Positions 44,273 through 52,584 of a stretch of DNA of 64,000 nt are shown here, piece after piece (positions within the stretch are counted from its first letter, which is position 1; every line of letters begins with the position of its first letter). The notes beneath the pieces were generated by a model that was not told the origin of the DNA, did not search any database, and saw only the letters and a list, made by a program, of their open reading frames with translations. Both the position numbers and the translations under genes were made by a program. The stretch is from NCBI RefSeq assembly GCF_000969445.1, contig NZ_JZEY01000054.1:372001-436000 (forward strand). Direction: 5' to 3'. The DNA is from Devosia chinhatensis. GTDB lineage: Bacteria; Pseudomonadota; Alphaproteobacteria; Rhizobiales; Devosiaceae.

Positions 44273-44364
44273 CCTGCATGTCGCCAATGCCACGGAATCC
44301 GTGCCTGGTTTCAAAACGCGCTCCCTGCCAGGACACCTCGCCCGGCTACATGGTCTTGCGCTCT

Positions 44365-44539
44365 GGCAGGTCTCCTGGCTCGCGGCTCTGTCGTTCCCGG
44401 CAGCCTTCCCAACCCGTCAAGGTCAGTGGCGATGTGCTGGTCACTTGCCGCTTACAGTTGCGAGGGCAGCCACGGTTTTGGCCCTTGATGGGTAATCCGC
44501 ACCGTGTTCCCTTTTAATCCGCGCGATATGGCGGAACCG
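44365..44539 (-). promoter_or_regulatory. cobalamin riboswitch
   Basis: Read on the minus strand, the element contains the diagnostic segments in order: GGTTCCGCC, GGGAACACGGTGCGG, the B12-box CGCAACTGTAAGC, GCCACTGACC, GGGAAGG and finally GAGCCAGGAGACCTGCC at 44381-44365. Order, spacing and the conserved B12 box leave little doubt. It lies 118 bases upstream of the first gene of the BtuFCD-like operon and should repress it when corrinoid is plentiful. Confidence 0.95.
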
Positions 44540-44722
44540 AAAGCGAGTCAAAGCTCCCCGATTCTGGCGCTGAATTCAAGGCACCTGAATGCCCATTATT
44601 TTCGCGGATCAGTCGTTAGCACCTCATGACCGGACTGACCGCTAGTCACCCCAATTCAGCCGTCGCGGCGGCCAAAGCGGACTGGCAGGTTTCGGGAAAT
44701 CAGTACCGCGGTCTCAGCGGCC

Positions 44723-44765
44723 GAAATGGGGCGCGTTTCTGCCTGGCAGCTGCCGACCCCATTTC
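44723..44765. repeat. palindromic intergenic repeat, copy 2
   Basis: GAAATGGGG (44723-44731) and CCCCATTTC (44757-44765) are perfect 9-bp inverted arms around a GGCAGCTGCC palindrome. It closely matches the copy at 40591, and degraded parts appear at 49695, 54950 and 57590. Looks like a REP-type element; its transposase source is unknown. Confidence 0.65.
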
Positions 44766-44985
44766 GGTCATTCGGTCATCACGACAGGACACCCTGAAAG
44801 CTGCCGCTGCCTTGAGCGCAAGGGAAGCGTCATGCGCCGCCCGCATTTTTCACAGGGCAGAAGCAGCAGGTTCGGTGAGCCAAATGATTTGGCGTAGATC
44901 GTTCATGAACTTGGCCCGAGTTGGAGACCGCGGTCCTCCAGAACTGAAGCCCGCTAAAGCACGTAAATGTCGCATGAAGAAAACT

Positions 44986-45000
44986 TGATTCTGAATATCA
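44986..45000. promoter_or_regulatory. iron-responsive operator (RirA-type IRO box)
   Basis: TGATTCTGAATATCA fits the TGA-N9-TCA IRO consensus bound by RirA in rhizobia and lies 38 bases before the siderophore binding-protein start, where a promoter is expected. RirA, an Fe-S Rrf2 regulator, would repress the operon in iron-replete cells. RirA itself is not in the window. Confidence 0.72.
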
Positions 45001-45037
45001 TGTTAGATAGATCGTTCTGGCTACAGGAGAACGGCTC

Positions 45038-45943
45038 ATGAAATCAGTCTGGCTTGCTGCCCTTGCCGCAGTCGCTTTCGCGACGCCAACCCATGCTCAG
45101 GACATCGTGGTCAACCACGCTCAAGGTGAAACCACCTTGTCGGGCGTCCCGGCCAAGGTACTGGTGCAGGATTGGGCGACCTTCGACAATCTCAATGCAC
45201 TGGGGATCGACGTTGCGGGTGCCCCCTCGAGCAATGTCCCTGGCTACCTTGCCGACAAGGTACCGGCTGAATATCTCCAGCTCGGTTCGCTGTTCGAGCC
45301 CGATTTCGAGGGCATCGCGGCGTCTGAATCCGACGTCTACTTCGTTTCGGCTCGGTCTGCCGAAGCTTACGGCACTGCAAAGGACATTCTGCCGACGATC
45401 GACATGTCGCTGGCCGACAATTCCGATATCCTTGGCGGCATCAAAGCCAATCTCGTCAAGCTCGGCGATATCTTCGGCAGGCAAGCTGAAGCTGAGCAAC
45501 TCAATGCTGCGCTCGACGCGAAGGTCGAAGAGGTAAAGGCCGCCGCCGCCGACAAGGGCAATGCGCTTGTTATCGTGACCAATGCCGGCAATGTCGGCGT
45601 CTATGGCCCGGACTCACGCGTCGCCTGGATCCATAACCAGCTCGGCATTCCTTCGGCCATGGCCGATGTCGAAGACGGCGACCATGGTGGCGATGGCATT
45701 TCGATGGAGTTCATCCTCGAAACCAATCCCGATTGGCTCTTTGTTGTCGACCGCGACGCAGGCACCGGCGAAACGGCGGGCGCCGCCGCAGCCCTGCTCG
45801 ACAACGAGCTGGTCAATCAGACCAAGGCTGCCCAGGAAGGGCACATCATCTATCTCGACCCGCAGGCCGCCTACATCACCATGCATGGCTACCAGGGCGT
45901 CATGCTGCTGCTCGACCAGGTTCTAGCTGGCCTCAACGCCTAA
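45038..45943 (+). CDS. ferric-siderophore ABC transporter binding protein (CeuE/FatB/YclQ family)
   Basis: A 301-residue periplasmic binding protein with a signal peptide (MKSVWLAALAAVAFATPTHAQ) and a strong AGGAGA site. The family is recognised by GETTLSGVPAKVLVQDWATFDNLNALGI, VYGPDSRVAWIHNQLG and ISMEFILETNPDWLFVVDRD. CeuE/YclQ-type proteins bind catecholate siderophores or their breakdown products. First of a five-gene iron-uptake operon following an IRO box. The exact siderophore is unknown. Confidence 0.9.
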   Translation: MKSVWLAALAAVAFATPTHAQDIVVNHAQGETTLSGVPAKVLVQDWATFDNLNALGIDVAGAPSSNVPGYLADKVPAEYLQLGSLFEPDFEGIAASESDVYFVSARSAEAYGTAKDILPTIDMSLADNSDILGGIKANLVKLGDIFGRQAEAEQLNAALDAKVEEVKAAAADKGNALVIVTNAGNVGVYGPDSRVAWIHNQLGIPSAMADVEDGDHGGDGISMEFILETNPDWLFVVDRDAGTGETAGAAAALLDNELVNQTKAAQEGHIIYLDPQAAYITMHGYQGVMLLLDQVLAGLNA

Positions 45944-45961
45944 TCGGCTCAATCCAACTCG

Positions 45962-45985
45962 CCCGGGCATCGCCAGATGCCCGGG
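45962..45985. promoter_or_regulatory. intercistronic hairpin after siderophore binding-protein gene
   Basis: CCCGGGCATC-GCCA-GATGCCCGGG is a perfect 10-bp stem with a 4-base loop; only TCTTCT follows, so termination would be incomplete. As in other ABC operons it probably stabilises the binding-protein mRNA or lowers downstream transcription. Confidence 0.72.
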
Positions 45986-46007
45986 TCTTCTGATCTAGGG
46001 CTGGCTG

Positions 46008-46970
46008 TTGCGCCTTCTCATCCTCGCCATCGTTGTGACGCTGCTGTTGGCGGTGACGAGCCTTTTTGTCGGCGTCAGCGACGTCTCGCTTGACGCCTTG
46101 CTCTCGACATCGCCGCAAGATCGGCCGATGCAGGTGCTGCTGATCAGCCGCATCCCGCGCACGCTGGCGATCATCCTGGCCGGTTCTTCCATGGCCATAG
46201 CCGGCCTCGTCATGCAGATGGTCGTGCGCAACCGCTTCGTCGAACCATCCACAGCGGGCACCACCGAGTCCGCCAGTCTCGGCTTTCTCGTTGCCGCGGT
46301 TTTCGTGCCCGGTTGGCCACTGATGGGCAAAATGCTGATTTCCGCCGGGTTCGCACTGGCCGGGACGGCGCTGTTCCTGCGCATCCTTCGGGCCGTTCCG
46401 CTGCGCGACGTGATGCTGGTGCCGCTGGTCGGCATCATGCTGGGTGGCATCATCGGCGCGGTGACCAGCTTCTTCGCCTATCGCCTTGAACTGCTCCCTT
46501 CGCTGCTGGCTTGGAATATGGGCGATTTCTCCGGCATCCTGCGGGGGCGCTATGAGCTGCTCTGGATTGGCCTTGGCTGCGGTGTGTTCGCATACCTAGC
46601 CGCCGATCGATTCACCGTCGCCGGCATGGGCAAGGATTTCACCACAAACCTGGGGCTCAACTACCAGCGCGTCATGGTGCTCGGACTGGTCATCGTGTCG
46701 ATGGTCAGCGCCACTGTGCTTGTTACCGCCGGGTCCATCCCGTTCCTCGGCCTCATCATCCCCAATCTGGTCAGCCTGATGGTGGGCGACAACATGCGTC
46801 GCACTGTTCCCTGGGTCGCGGTGATGGGCGCGGGCTTCGTTCTCGCCTGCGATATCCTTGGCCGCATCGTGCGCTATCCCTACGAAATTCCCATCAGCGT
46901 CGTCGTCGGCGTCATCGGCAGCGCCATGTTCCTCTTTCTGCTGCTCAGGACGCGCCGCCATGCCAGCTGA
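46008..46970 (+). CDS. ferric-siderophore ABC permease (FatD/YclN family)
   Basis: A 320-residue FecCD-family permease with about nine membrane segments. Hallmarks: SRIPRTLAIILAGSSMAIAGLVMQMVVRNRFVEPSTAGTTESASLGFL and IPFLGLIIPNLVSLMVGDN. The start is TTG at 46008, the first codon that gives the whole first membrane segment. Overlaps the second permease by 11 bases. Pairs with it as a heterodimeric channel, as in the FatCD/YclNO systems. Confidence 0.9.
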   Translation: MRLLILAIVVTLLLAVTSLFVGVSDVSLDALLSTSPQDRPMQVLLISRIPRTLAIILAGSSMAIAGLVMQMVVRNRFVEPSTAGTTESASLGFLVAAVFVPGWPLMGKMLISAGFALAGTALFLRILRAVPLRDVMLVPLVGIMLGGIIGAVTSFFAYRLELLPSLLAWNMGDFSGILRGRYELLWIGLGCGVFAYLAADRFTVAGMGKDFTTNLGLNYQRVMVLGLVIVSMVSATVLVTAGSIPFLGLIIPNLVSLMVGDNMRRTVPWVAVMGAGFVLACDILGRIVRYPYEIPISVVVGVIGSAMFLFLLLRTRRHAS

Positions 46971-47970
46971 GCCTGTCACCGTGTTGATCCAGGAGCCCGG
47001 TCAGCGCCGCATCGGCGGCATGTCGCGGCCGACCTTCGCGTTGCTCATTCTTGCGACGTTGGCCCTCGTCTCGATCGCCTGCTTCATGGTAATCGGCGCC
47101 AGGGGCAGCTGGAGCTTCATCCTGCCCTTTCGTGGTCGCAAGCTCCTGGCGCTCTGTCTTGTTGCCTATTCGGTCGCCGTCTCTACCGTGCTGTTCCAGA
47201 CCGTCACCAACAACCGCATCCTGACGCCCTCGATCATGGGCTTTGATGCCCTCTACGTGTTGTTGCAGACGTCCATTGTCTTCTTCCTCGGCGTCGGTGC
47301 GCTGGTCAACATAGATCAGCAGATGCAGTTCGGCATCGAAATAGCAGTCATGGTGCTGTTTTCCGGCCTTCTGTTCCGCTGGCTGTTCCTCGGCGAGGAG
47401 CGTAGCCTGACCCTTCTGGTTCTGGTCGGGATCGTCTTCGGCATTCTCTTTCGCTCACTGTCGCAGTTCATGCAGCGCCTGCTCGACCCCAATGCGTTCC
47501 AGGTGCTGCAGGACTCGTTCTTTGCAAGCTTTGCGACCGTCGACTCCACTCTGCTCGCCGTGGCCACCGCCATTGTCGTCCTGGTCAGTCTCTGCGCTTT
47601 GCGGCTAGGCCATACCTTCGACGTGCTATCGCTCGGCCGCGCCCATGCCATCAATCTTGGTGTCGACTACAAGCGCACGGTCGTCGTCATCCTGGTGTTG
47701 GTGTCCGTGCTGGTAGCGGTATCGACCGCGCTGGTAGGGCCGATCACGTTCTTCGGTCTGCTTGTCGCAAGCCTCGCTCATTCGTTGGTCGGCACCTCGC
47801 GTCACCGCTACGTGTTGCCGGCGGCGGTACTGCTTGCCGTTACCTGCCTTGTCGGCGGGCAGACCGTGCTGGAGCGCGTCTTTGCCTTCGACACTGCACT
47901 TTCGATCATCATCGAGTTCCTCGGCGGCATCGTCTTCATCTTTCTTGTCCTGCGGAGGGCCGCGCGATGA
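46960..47970 (+). CDS. ferric-siderophore ABC permease (FatC/YclO family)
   Basis: A 336-residue second permease of the heterodimer. ATG at 46960 (MPAEPVTVLIQEPG) was chosen; the frame open upstream lies within the preceding gene. Shows RGRKLLALCLVAYSVAVSTVLFQTVTNNRILTPSIMGFDALYVLLQT and GPITFFGLLVASLAHSLVG, both diagnostic of the YclO/FatC branch. Overlaps its upstream partner by 11 bases and the ATPase by 4. Confidence 0.9.
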   Translation: MPAEPVTVLIQEPGQRRIGGMSRPTFALLILATLALVSIACFMVIGARGSWSFILPFRGRKLLALCLVAYSVAVSTVLFQTVTNNRILTPSIMGFDALYVLLQTSIVFFLGVGALVNIDQQMQFGIEIAVMVLFSGLLFRWLFLGEERSLTLLVLVGIVFGILFRSLSQFMQRLLDPNAFQVLQDSFFASFATVDSTLLAVATAIVVLVSLCALRLGHTFDVLSLGRAHAINLGVDYKRTVVVILVLVSVLVAVSTALVGPITFFGLLVASLAHSLVGTSRHRYVLPAAVLLAVTCLVGGQTVLERVFAFDTALSIIIEFLGGIVFIFLVLRRAAR

Positions 47971-48725
47971 TCGTCGCCGATAGCGTCACCAAGCACTATG
48001 ACTCGCGCTGCGTTGTCGATGGTGTGTCGATCACGCTGCCTTCTGGTGGGATCACGTCGATCATCGGTCCCAACGGCGCCGGCAAGTCGACCTTCCTTTC
48101 CATGGTCAGCCGGCTGATGAGCATGGACCGCGGCACGGTGACGGTGGATGGCCTTGATGTCACAAAAGCCCCGAGCGATGTGCTGGCGCGTCGCTTGTCG
48201 ATCCTGCGCCAAGACAACCACATGACGGCTCGATTGACCGTACGGGACCTCGTCAGCTTCGGTCGCTATCCGTATTCGAAAGGGCGCCTGACGATCGAGG
48301 ACAAAGGACATATCGACCAGGCGATCGACTATCTCAATCTAGCCGATCTGGCCGAACGGTTCCTGGATGAGCTTTCCGGCGGCCAGCGGCAGCGGGCCTT
48401 CGTGGCCATGGTGCTGTGTCAGGATACCGACTACGTGCTGCTCGATGAGCCGCTTAACAATCTCGATCTCAAACATGCCGTCAGCATGATGCGACAGCTG
48501 CGACAGGCATCGCGAGAACTCGGCAAGACCATCGTTGTCGTGCTGCACGATATCAATTTCGCGTCGGTCTACTCCGATCACATCGTCTGCATGAAGGACG
48601 GCAAGGTTGCCCGTGAGGGCACGCCTGAGCGCATCATTACCTCCGATGTTCTGACCGCGGTCTATCAAACGCCGGTGCATGTCGAGACCATCGGCGGCCG
48701 CCGCATCGGCATCTATTATGAATAG
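47967..48725 (+). CDS. ferric-siderophore ABC ATP-binding protein (FatE/YclP family)
   Basis: A 252-residue ATPase: Walker A GPNGAGKSTFLSMV, signature [15 protein letters not shown], Walker B YVLLDEPLNNLDLKHA and switch LHDINFASVYSD. The family fits the FepC/YclP group. ATGA overlap with the preceding permease. It should power the importer encoded just upstream. Confidence 0.93.
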   Translation: MIVADSVTKHYDSRCVVDGVSITLPSGGITSIIGPNGAGKSTFLSMVSRLMSMDRGTVTVDGLDVTKAPSDVLARRLSILRQDNHMTARLTVRDLVSFGRYPYSKGRLTIEDKGHIDQAIDYLNLADLAERFLDELSGGQRQRAFVAMVLCQDTDYVLLDEPLNNLDLKHAVSMMRQLRQASRELGKTIVVVLHDINFASVYSDHIVCMKDGKVAREGTPERIITSDVLTAVYQTPVHVETIGGRRIGIYYE

Positions 48726-48734
48726 GAGTTATCC

Positions 48735-49523
48735 ATGGATCGTCCGGTAGCCGAGCGTGTGCGCCACGAACTCAAATTTCGTGTGGCCGAAGTTGTGCGC
48801 ACCGAGCGCATTACCCCGCTCATGATGCGCGTCACGTTCACGGATCCAAGCTTCGCCGACTTTCCTTCGGCTGCTTATGACGACCACGTCAAAATCTGGT
48901 TTCATCCCGAAGGAACAGAGCCAGTCGTTCCGGTTCCTGGCCCGAACGGCCTGGACTGGCCCGAGGGAATGCCGAAGCCTGAAGGGCGCGACTACACCCC
49001 TCGCAGCTTCGATAGGAAGAAGCAGGAGCTGGCGATCGACTTCGTTCTGCATGACGGTGGCATCGCGGCAGAGTGGGCCGCAGGCGCCAAACCCGGCGAC
49101 CGCCTTGGCATTGGGGGGCCTCGCGCATCGTTCGTCGTGCGCGATGACTTCGATTACTACGTTCTGATCGGCGACGCGACGGCGCTCCCGGCTATCGGCC
49201 GGCGTATCGAAGAACTGCCGGCCGAGACCAGGATCATTGCCTTTGTCGAGGTCGCCACCCTGGCCGAGCGCCAAGATTTCAGCCACGCGACAAACCTGGA
49301 AATGACCTGGATCGAGCGCTCAGCCGGCGCCTCGCTTACCCAAACCGTGAAAGCGGCGACGCTTCCACCAGGTCAGGGATACATCTTCATCGCCGGCGAG
49401 GCAGCCATGTCCTCCGGCTTGCGCGAGCACTTCATCACTGCAGGGCATGACGCAGACCTGATCAAGGCTGCCGGCTATTGGCGTCTTGGCGAACCCGACT
49501 TCTACGACGGTCATGCGCATTGA
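48735..49523 (+). CDS. siderophore-interacting protein, FAD-binding ferric reductase
   Basis: A 262-residue SIP/ViuB-family flavoprotein that reduces ferric siderophore in the cytoplasm to release iron. Features: N-terminal flavin barrel with MMRVTFTDPSFADFP, the FAD-binding RDYTPRSFD, DGGIAAEWAAGAKPGD, and the NAD(P)H domain YYVLIGDATALPAIGR and FIAGEAAMSSGLREHF. Strong AGGAG site. Last gene of the operon, giving a complete uptake-and-release pathway for one siderophore. Confidence 0.94.
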   Translation: MDRPVAERVRHELKFRVAEVVRTERITPLMMRVTFTDPSFADFPSAAYDDHVKIWFHPEGTEPVVPVPGPNGLDWPEGMPKPEGRDYTPRSFDRKKQELAIDFVLHDGGIAAEWAAGAKPGDRLGIGGPRASFVVRDDFDYYVLIGDATALPAIGRRIEELPAETRIIAFVEVATLAERQDFSHATNLEMTWIERSAGASLTQTVKAATLPPGQGYIFIAGEAAMSSGLREHFITAGHDADLIKAAGYWRLGEPDFYDGHAH

Positions 49524-49746
49524 TTATTGCCGCCCTTACCTCTGCAATCGGCTTCATCGGCCCGACAAGAACGGCTGCTCTAAACCTATGTTTTGCAGAT
49601 TCGGACAGTCCGCTTTCCACCCCAATTAGGTCGCCATCAATTCCCGAAAGCATATCCGCTTTTCGGAATTCGAAACAGCCGGTCCAGTGTCCGGAATGGG
49701 GCGCTTCGCCGACGGGGCACAAGCGGCTACCTTCGAAGTCGCTTGC
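49524..49746. other. intergenic region between siderophore operon and recombinase
   Basis: About 220 bases without a gene. The stretch near 49,690 (GGAATGGGGCGC) resembles one arm of the palindromic repeat. No T-tracted terminator was found after the SIP gene. Confidence 0.5.
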
Positions 49747-50298
49747 TCAGATCTCGGTAGCCTCTGACAACGACAAAGCGTCGTCGACATCCACGCCAAG
49801 GTAACGAACTGTGTTCTCGATCTTGCTGTGGCCAAGCAGTATCTGGATGGCCCGAAGGTTGCCTGTGGCTTTGTAAATAAGCGACGCCTTTGTACGGCGC
49901 AGAGAATGGATGCCATACTCCTCAGGCGTCAGCCCGATGGCCGTGACCCACTCGTCCACCAGCCTGACGTATTGACGGGTGCTCAGGTGGCCATTTGGCA
50001 CCACACGGCTCGGGAAGGCGAAGTCAACGATTGTGCCGCCGCGTCGCTCGAGCCAGGCACGCAGGCTGGCTCTTGTTTTCGCGGTGATCTCGAACTGGTG
50101 GGGTCTGCCTGTTTTCTGCTGGATTACAATCGACCGCGATAGGATGGCAGGGCCAGCCACGAGCGTGCCGATCTTGATCTTCACCAGATCGCAGCCCCGA
50201 AGCTTGCTGTCGATCGCAAGGTCAAAAAGTGCTCGGTCCCTCATCCTTCCCTCTCGGTCGAGGAAGAAGCGGATTGACCAGATTTGTCTGACCTTCAA
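49747..50298 (-). CDS. tyrosine-type recombinase/integrase, catalytic domain only
   Basis: A 183-residue protein covering just the catalytic domain of the tyrosine recombinases: Arg in SKLRGCDLV, the HxxR box IHSLRRTKAS, His in LLGHSKIEN and the nucleophile in VRYLGVD. No SAM-like N-terminal DNA-binding domain precedes it. Short versions of this kind are common in Hyphomicrobiales and may be genuine single-domain proteins rather than fragments. It lies inside the tRNA-flanked region, not next to either end, so its role in moving the island is uncertain. Confidence 0.88.
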   Translation of the reverse strand: MKVRQIWSIRFFLDREGRMRDRALFDLAIDSKLRGCDLVKIKIGTLVAGPAILSRSIVIQQKTGRPHQFEITAKTRASLRAWLERRGGTIVDFAFPSRVVPNGHLSTRQYVRLVDEWVTAIGLTPEEYGIHSLRRTKASLIYKATGNLRAIQILLGHSKIENTVRYLGVDVDDALSLSEATEI

Positions 50299-50447
50299 TG
50301 CACGTTTCGCGCCAACCTGCCTGCCGGCATTGCAAGCAGGTCTTCCTGCAGCCGCAGGATCGTACTGTGAGATACCCCTTACATTTCTCCTTTGGCCTCC
50401 GATGGCCAGATTAAAAACGCCTATGGGTGGCGCGCAACCTCAAACGA

Positions 50448-51182
50448 CTAGGACTCGCTGAACGTCTCCAGCACGGACATGAAGCTGTGCCGTTCGCTTT
50501 GCCCCGGCGTGAGCTTCACGCGTCCTTCGATGTCGGCGAGGTGGGTATCCATCAGGGTCTGGGCCTTGCGGATGTCTTTTGCGCGCAAGGCCAATACGAT
50601 TGCGCGGTGGTGGTCGGCGCCGCAGTCGTCCTGCCGCTCGTCTTCATAGAGCGCCATCACAAGGGATAGTCTGGCCACCAGCTTGGCGAGCATTTCGCTG
50701 AGCACGACATTGCCGGCGATGGCGGCGAGCTCGACGTGGAATTGGCCGACCATGGTCGCCTTTGCCGCGTCATGATCCTGCTCGTGCAGTCGAAGTTCGG
50801 CGGCGGTGATGGCCTCCAGCCGAGCGAAATCTGCCTCGGTAATCCTGGCAACCACCAGTTCGAGGATCGTGCGCTCGAGCGCCCGGCGCGCTTCAAAAAG
50901 CTGGTGCGCTTCCTCGATGCTGGGCTCCGCGACGAAGGTGCCGCGGTTGCGCTTGCGCTCTAGCAGTCGCTCACGCTGCAAAACACCCAGGGCACCGCGC
51001 ACCACCGTACGGCTGACCCCGAAATGCTCGGCAATGGCTTCCTCGATGATCTTGCTGCCCGGCTTAAGCGCGCCATCTGCGATGGCTGTCGACAGCGTCG
51101 CGCAGATGCGATCGGTGACGTCTTCCGCATCTTCTACCTCAATGTCGATAGGCTTGGCGCGCGGCTGTTTGCGAGGGGGCAT
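50448..51182 (-). CDS. GntR family regulator (FadR/FCD subfamily)
   Basis: A 244-residue regulator: N-terminal winged helix (IADGALKPGSKIIEEAIAEHFGVSRTVVRGALGVLQRERLLERK) and a C-terminal all-helical FCD ligand domain with metal-binding His candidates (VGQFHVELAAIAGN, DHHRAIVLAL). Divergent from the ABC ATPase gene with 233 bases between, which carry three short palindromes. Presumably regulated the now-degraded transporter. Effector unknown. Confidence 0.9.
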   Translation of the reverse strand: MPPRKQPRAKPIDIEVEDAEDVTDRICATLSTAIADGALKPGSKIIEEAIAEHFGVSRTVVRGALGVLQRERLLERKRNRGTFVAEPSIEEAHQLFEARRALERTILELVVARITEADFARLEAITAAELRLHEQDHDAAKATMVGQFHVELAAIAGNVVLSEMLAKLVARLSLVMALYEDERQDDCGADHHRAIVLALRAKDIRKAQTLMDTHLADIEGRVKLTPGQSERHSFMSVLETFSES

Positions 51183-51230
51183 GCGATCATCAAATCCCGG
51201 ATTCGTGTTGCCTACAATAACATCATATGG

Positions 51231-51291
51231 CGCACGAATGTGCGAAATAATATCCGAAAATAACTTCGAATGTACGTTCGCAACTGGTTGC
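51231..51291. promoter_or_regulatory. cluster of palindromes in the GntR/ABC divergent promoter
   Basis: Three dyads lie in 61 bases: CGCACGAATGTGCG (51231-51244), CGAATGTACGTTCG (51267-51280, imperfect) and GCAACTGGTTGC (51280-51291). They are candidate sites for the GntR protein. The three do not share a common sequence, so only one may be a true operator. Confidence 0.4.
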
Positions 51292-51415
51292 GCAAATCGG
51301 TGAAAAGCTACAATTCTCTTTATTATTCATTGCGATAGGGAAAATTATGCCACGACGAAGATGAACTGGCACAGCGCCTGCAATGTGGTGGCTAGGACCA
51401 ATCTGAGACCTGACC

Positions 51416-52583
51416 ATGACAGATCAAGTTTCGACCGTCGACTCCGCAGCCAGCCTTACGCCGCAAGCCGGCCTCAGGGTCAGCAGCCTGACACATCGGT
51501 ATGGGACAGCGCTCGCCATCGATCGCATATCTTTCGACGTGCAGCCGGGCGAGGTCGTCGCTCTGCTCGGGCCAAGCGGCTGCGGCAAGTCCACGGTGCT
51601 CCGCTCCATTGCCGGCCTGATCCGGCCACAGGAAGGATCGATCACCATGGGGAGCCAGCGGCTGGATACCATGCCGGCCCGGACGCGCGGCATCGGCATG
51701 GTATTCCAGAACTATGCGTTGTTCCCCCACCTGACCGTCGAAGAGAATGTCGGTTACCCCCTTGCCTGCCAGGGATTGCCCAAGGCACAGCGCCGCGAGC
51801 GGGTCTCCGAACTGCTGGCGCTGGTGCGCCTCGATACCATGGCGCGCCGCCTGCCGCGCGAACTCTCGGGTGGCCAGCAGCAGCGCGTTGCCGTGGCGCG
51901 TGCCTTGGCGGCGCGCCCCAACCTGCTTCTGCTCGACGAGCCCTTCGGTGCGCTCGACCGCGCCCTGCGCTTCGACCTGCAGGTCGAAATGCTGCGGCTG
52001 CAGCGGTCACTGGGCATCACGACGCTGATCGTGACCCACGACCAGGAAGAAGCCCAGAGCCTCGCCAGCCGGCTGGTGCTGATGAACAAGGGGCAGGTCG
52101 AGCAGATCGACACACCGACACGGGTCTATGACGAGCCGAAGTCGCTGTTCGTCAACACGTTTATCGGCCAAGCAAATCAGTTGCCGGGCACAGTCGAGGC
52201 CGTGGATGCGAGCCAGAGCAAGGTCAGGCTTTCGGGTGGCGAGGTTCTCATCCTGCCGCGGCGCTTGGGCTACCATGTCGGCTCGCCTGTCGTCGTGACC
52301 TGCCGGCCCGAGGATGTGTCGCTGACCGCCGATGCCTGCGTCAACACCCTCCCGGCTCGGGTCACGGTCGCCATCGCGCTCGGCCCCCACCCTGGTCCAC
52401 GAACTGACGCTGGCCGACGGCGCCGAAATCCGGACCAGCCAGATGCGCGGCCCCGCAACCCTATCCGGCACGGCCGGCGAAACCACCTTCCTTTGCATCG
52501 ACACCAGCAGGTGTCATGTCTTCCCGGCTGCGGCCGGCACTTCTCTCTCCCAACCTCATCAACGTGAAGCCAAGGGTGCCTGA
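51416..52583 (+). pseudogene. polyamine-type ABC ATP-binding protein, frameshifted near the C-terminus
   Basis: A PotA-like importer ATPase: Walker [15 protein letters not shown], signature LSGGQQQRVAVARAL, Walker B LLLLDEPFGALD and switch VTHDQEEAQ. The nucleotide-binding domain is intact, but the TOBE domain breaks at a C5 run (52384-52388): the main frame continues as an Arg/Pro-rich tail to 52567, while the next frame carries the expected LVHELTLADGAEIRTSQMRG and GETTFLCID to 52583. Removing one C restores the reading. Either a real frameshift mutation or an assembly error; the damaged downstream genes favour real decay. Confidence 0.82.
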
Positions 52584-52584
52584 A

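Larger units (their letters stand above)
44540..45037. other. intergenic control region between B12 and siderophore operons
   Basis: About 500 bases divided between divergent operons. It holds the palindromic repeat copy at 44723 and the IRO box at 44986. A 120-residue reading frame at 44626 has no recognisable family and runs through the repeat, so it is not annotated. No tRNA or riboswitch other than the one listed is present. Confidence 0.6.

Noticed and set aside
44626-44988. 120-codon plus-strand frame between the riboswitch and the siderophore operon
   Set aside because: It runs through the palindromic repeat, has no ribosome binding site and no recognisable family.
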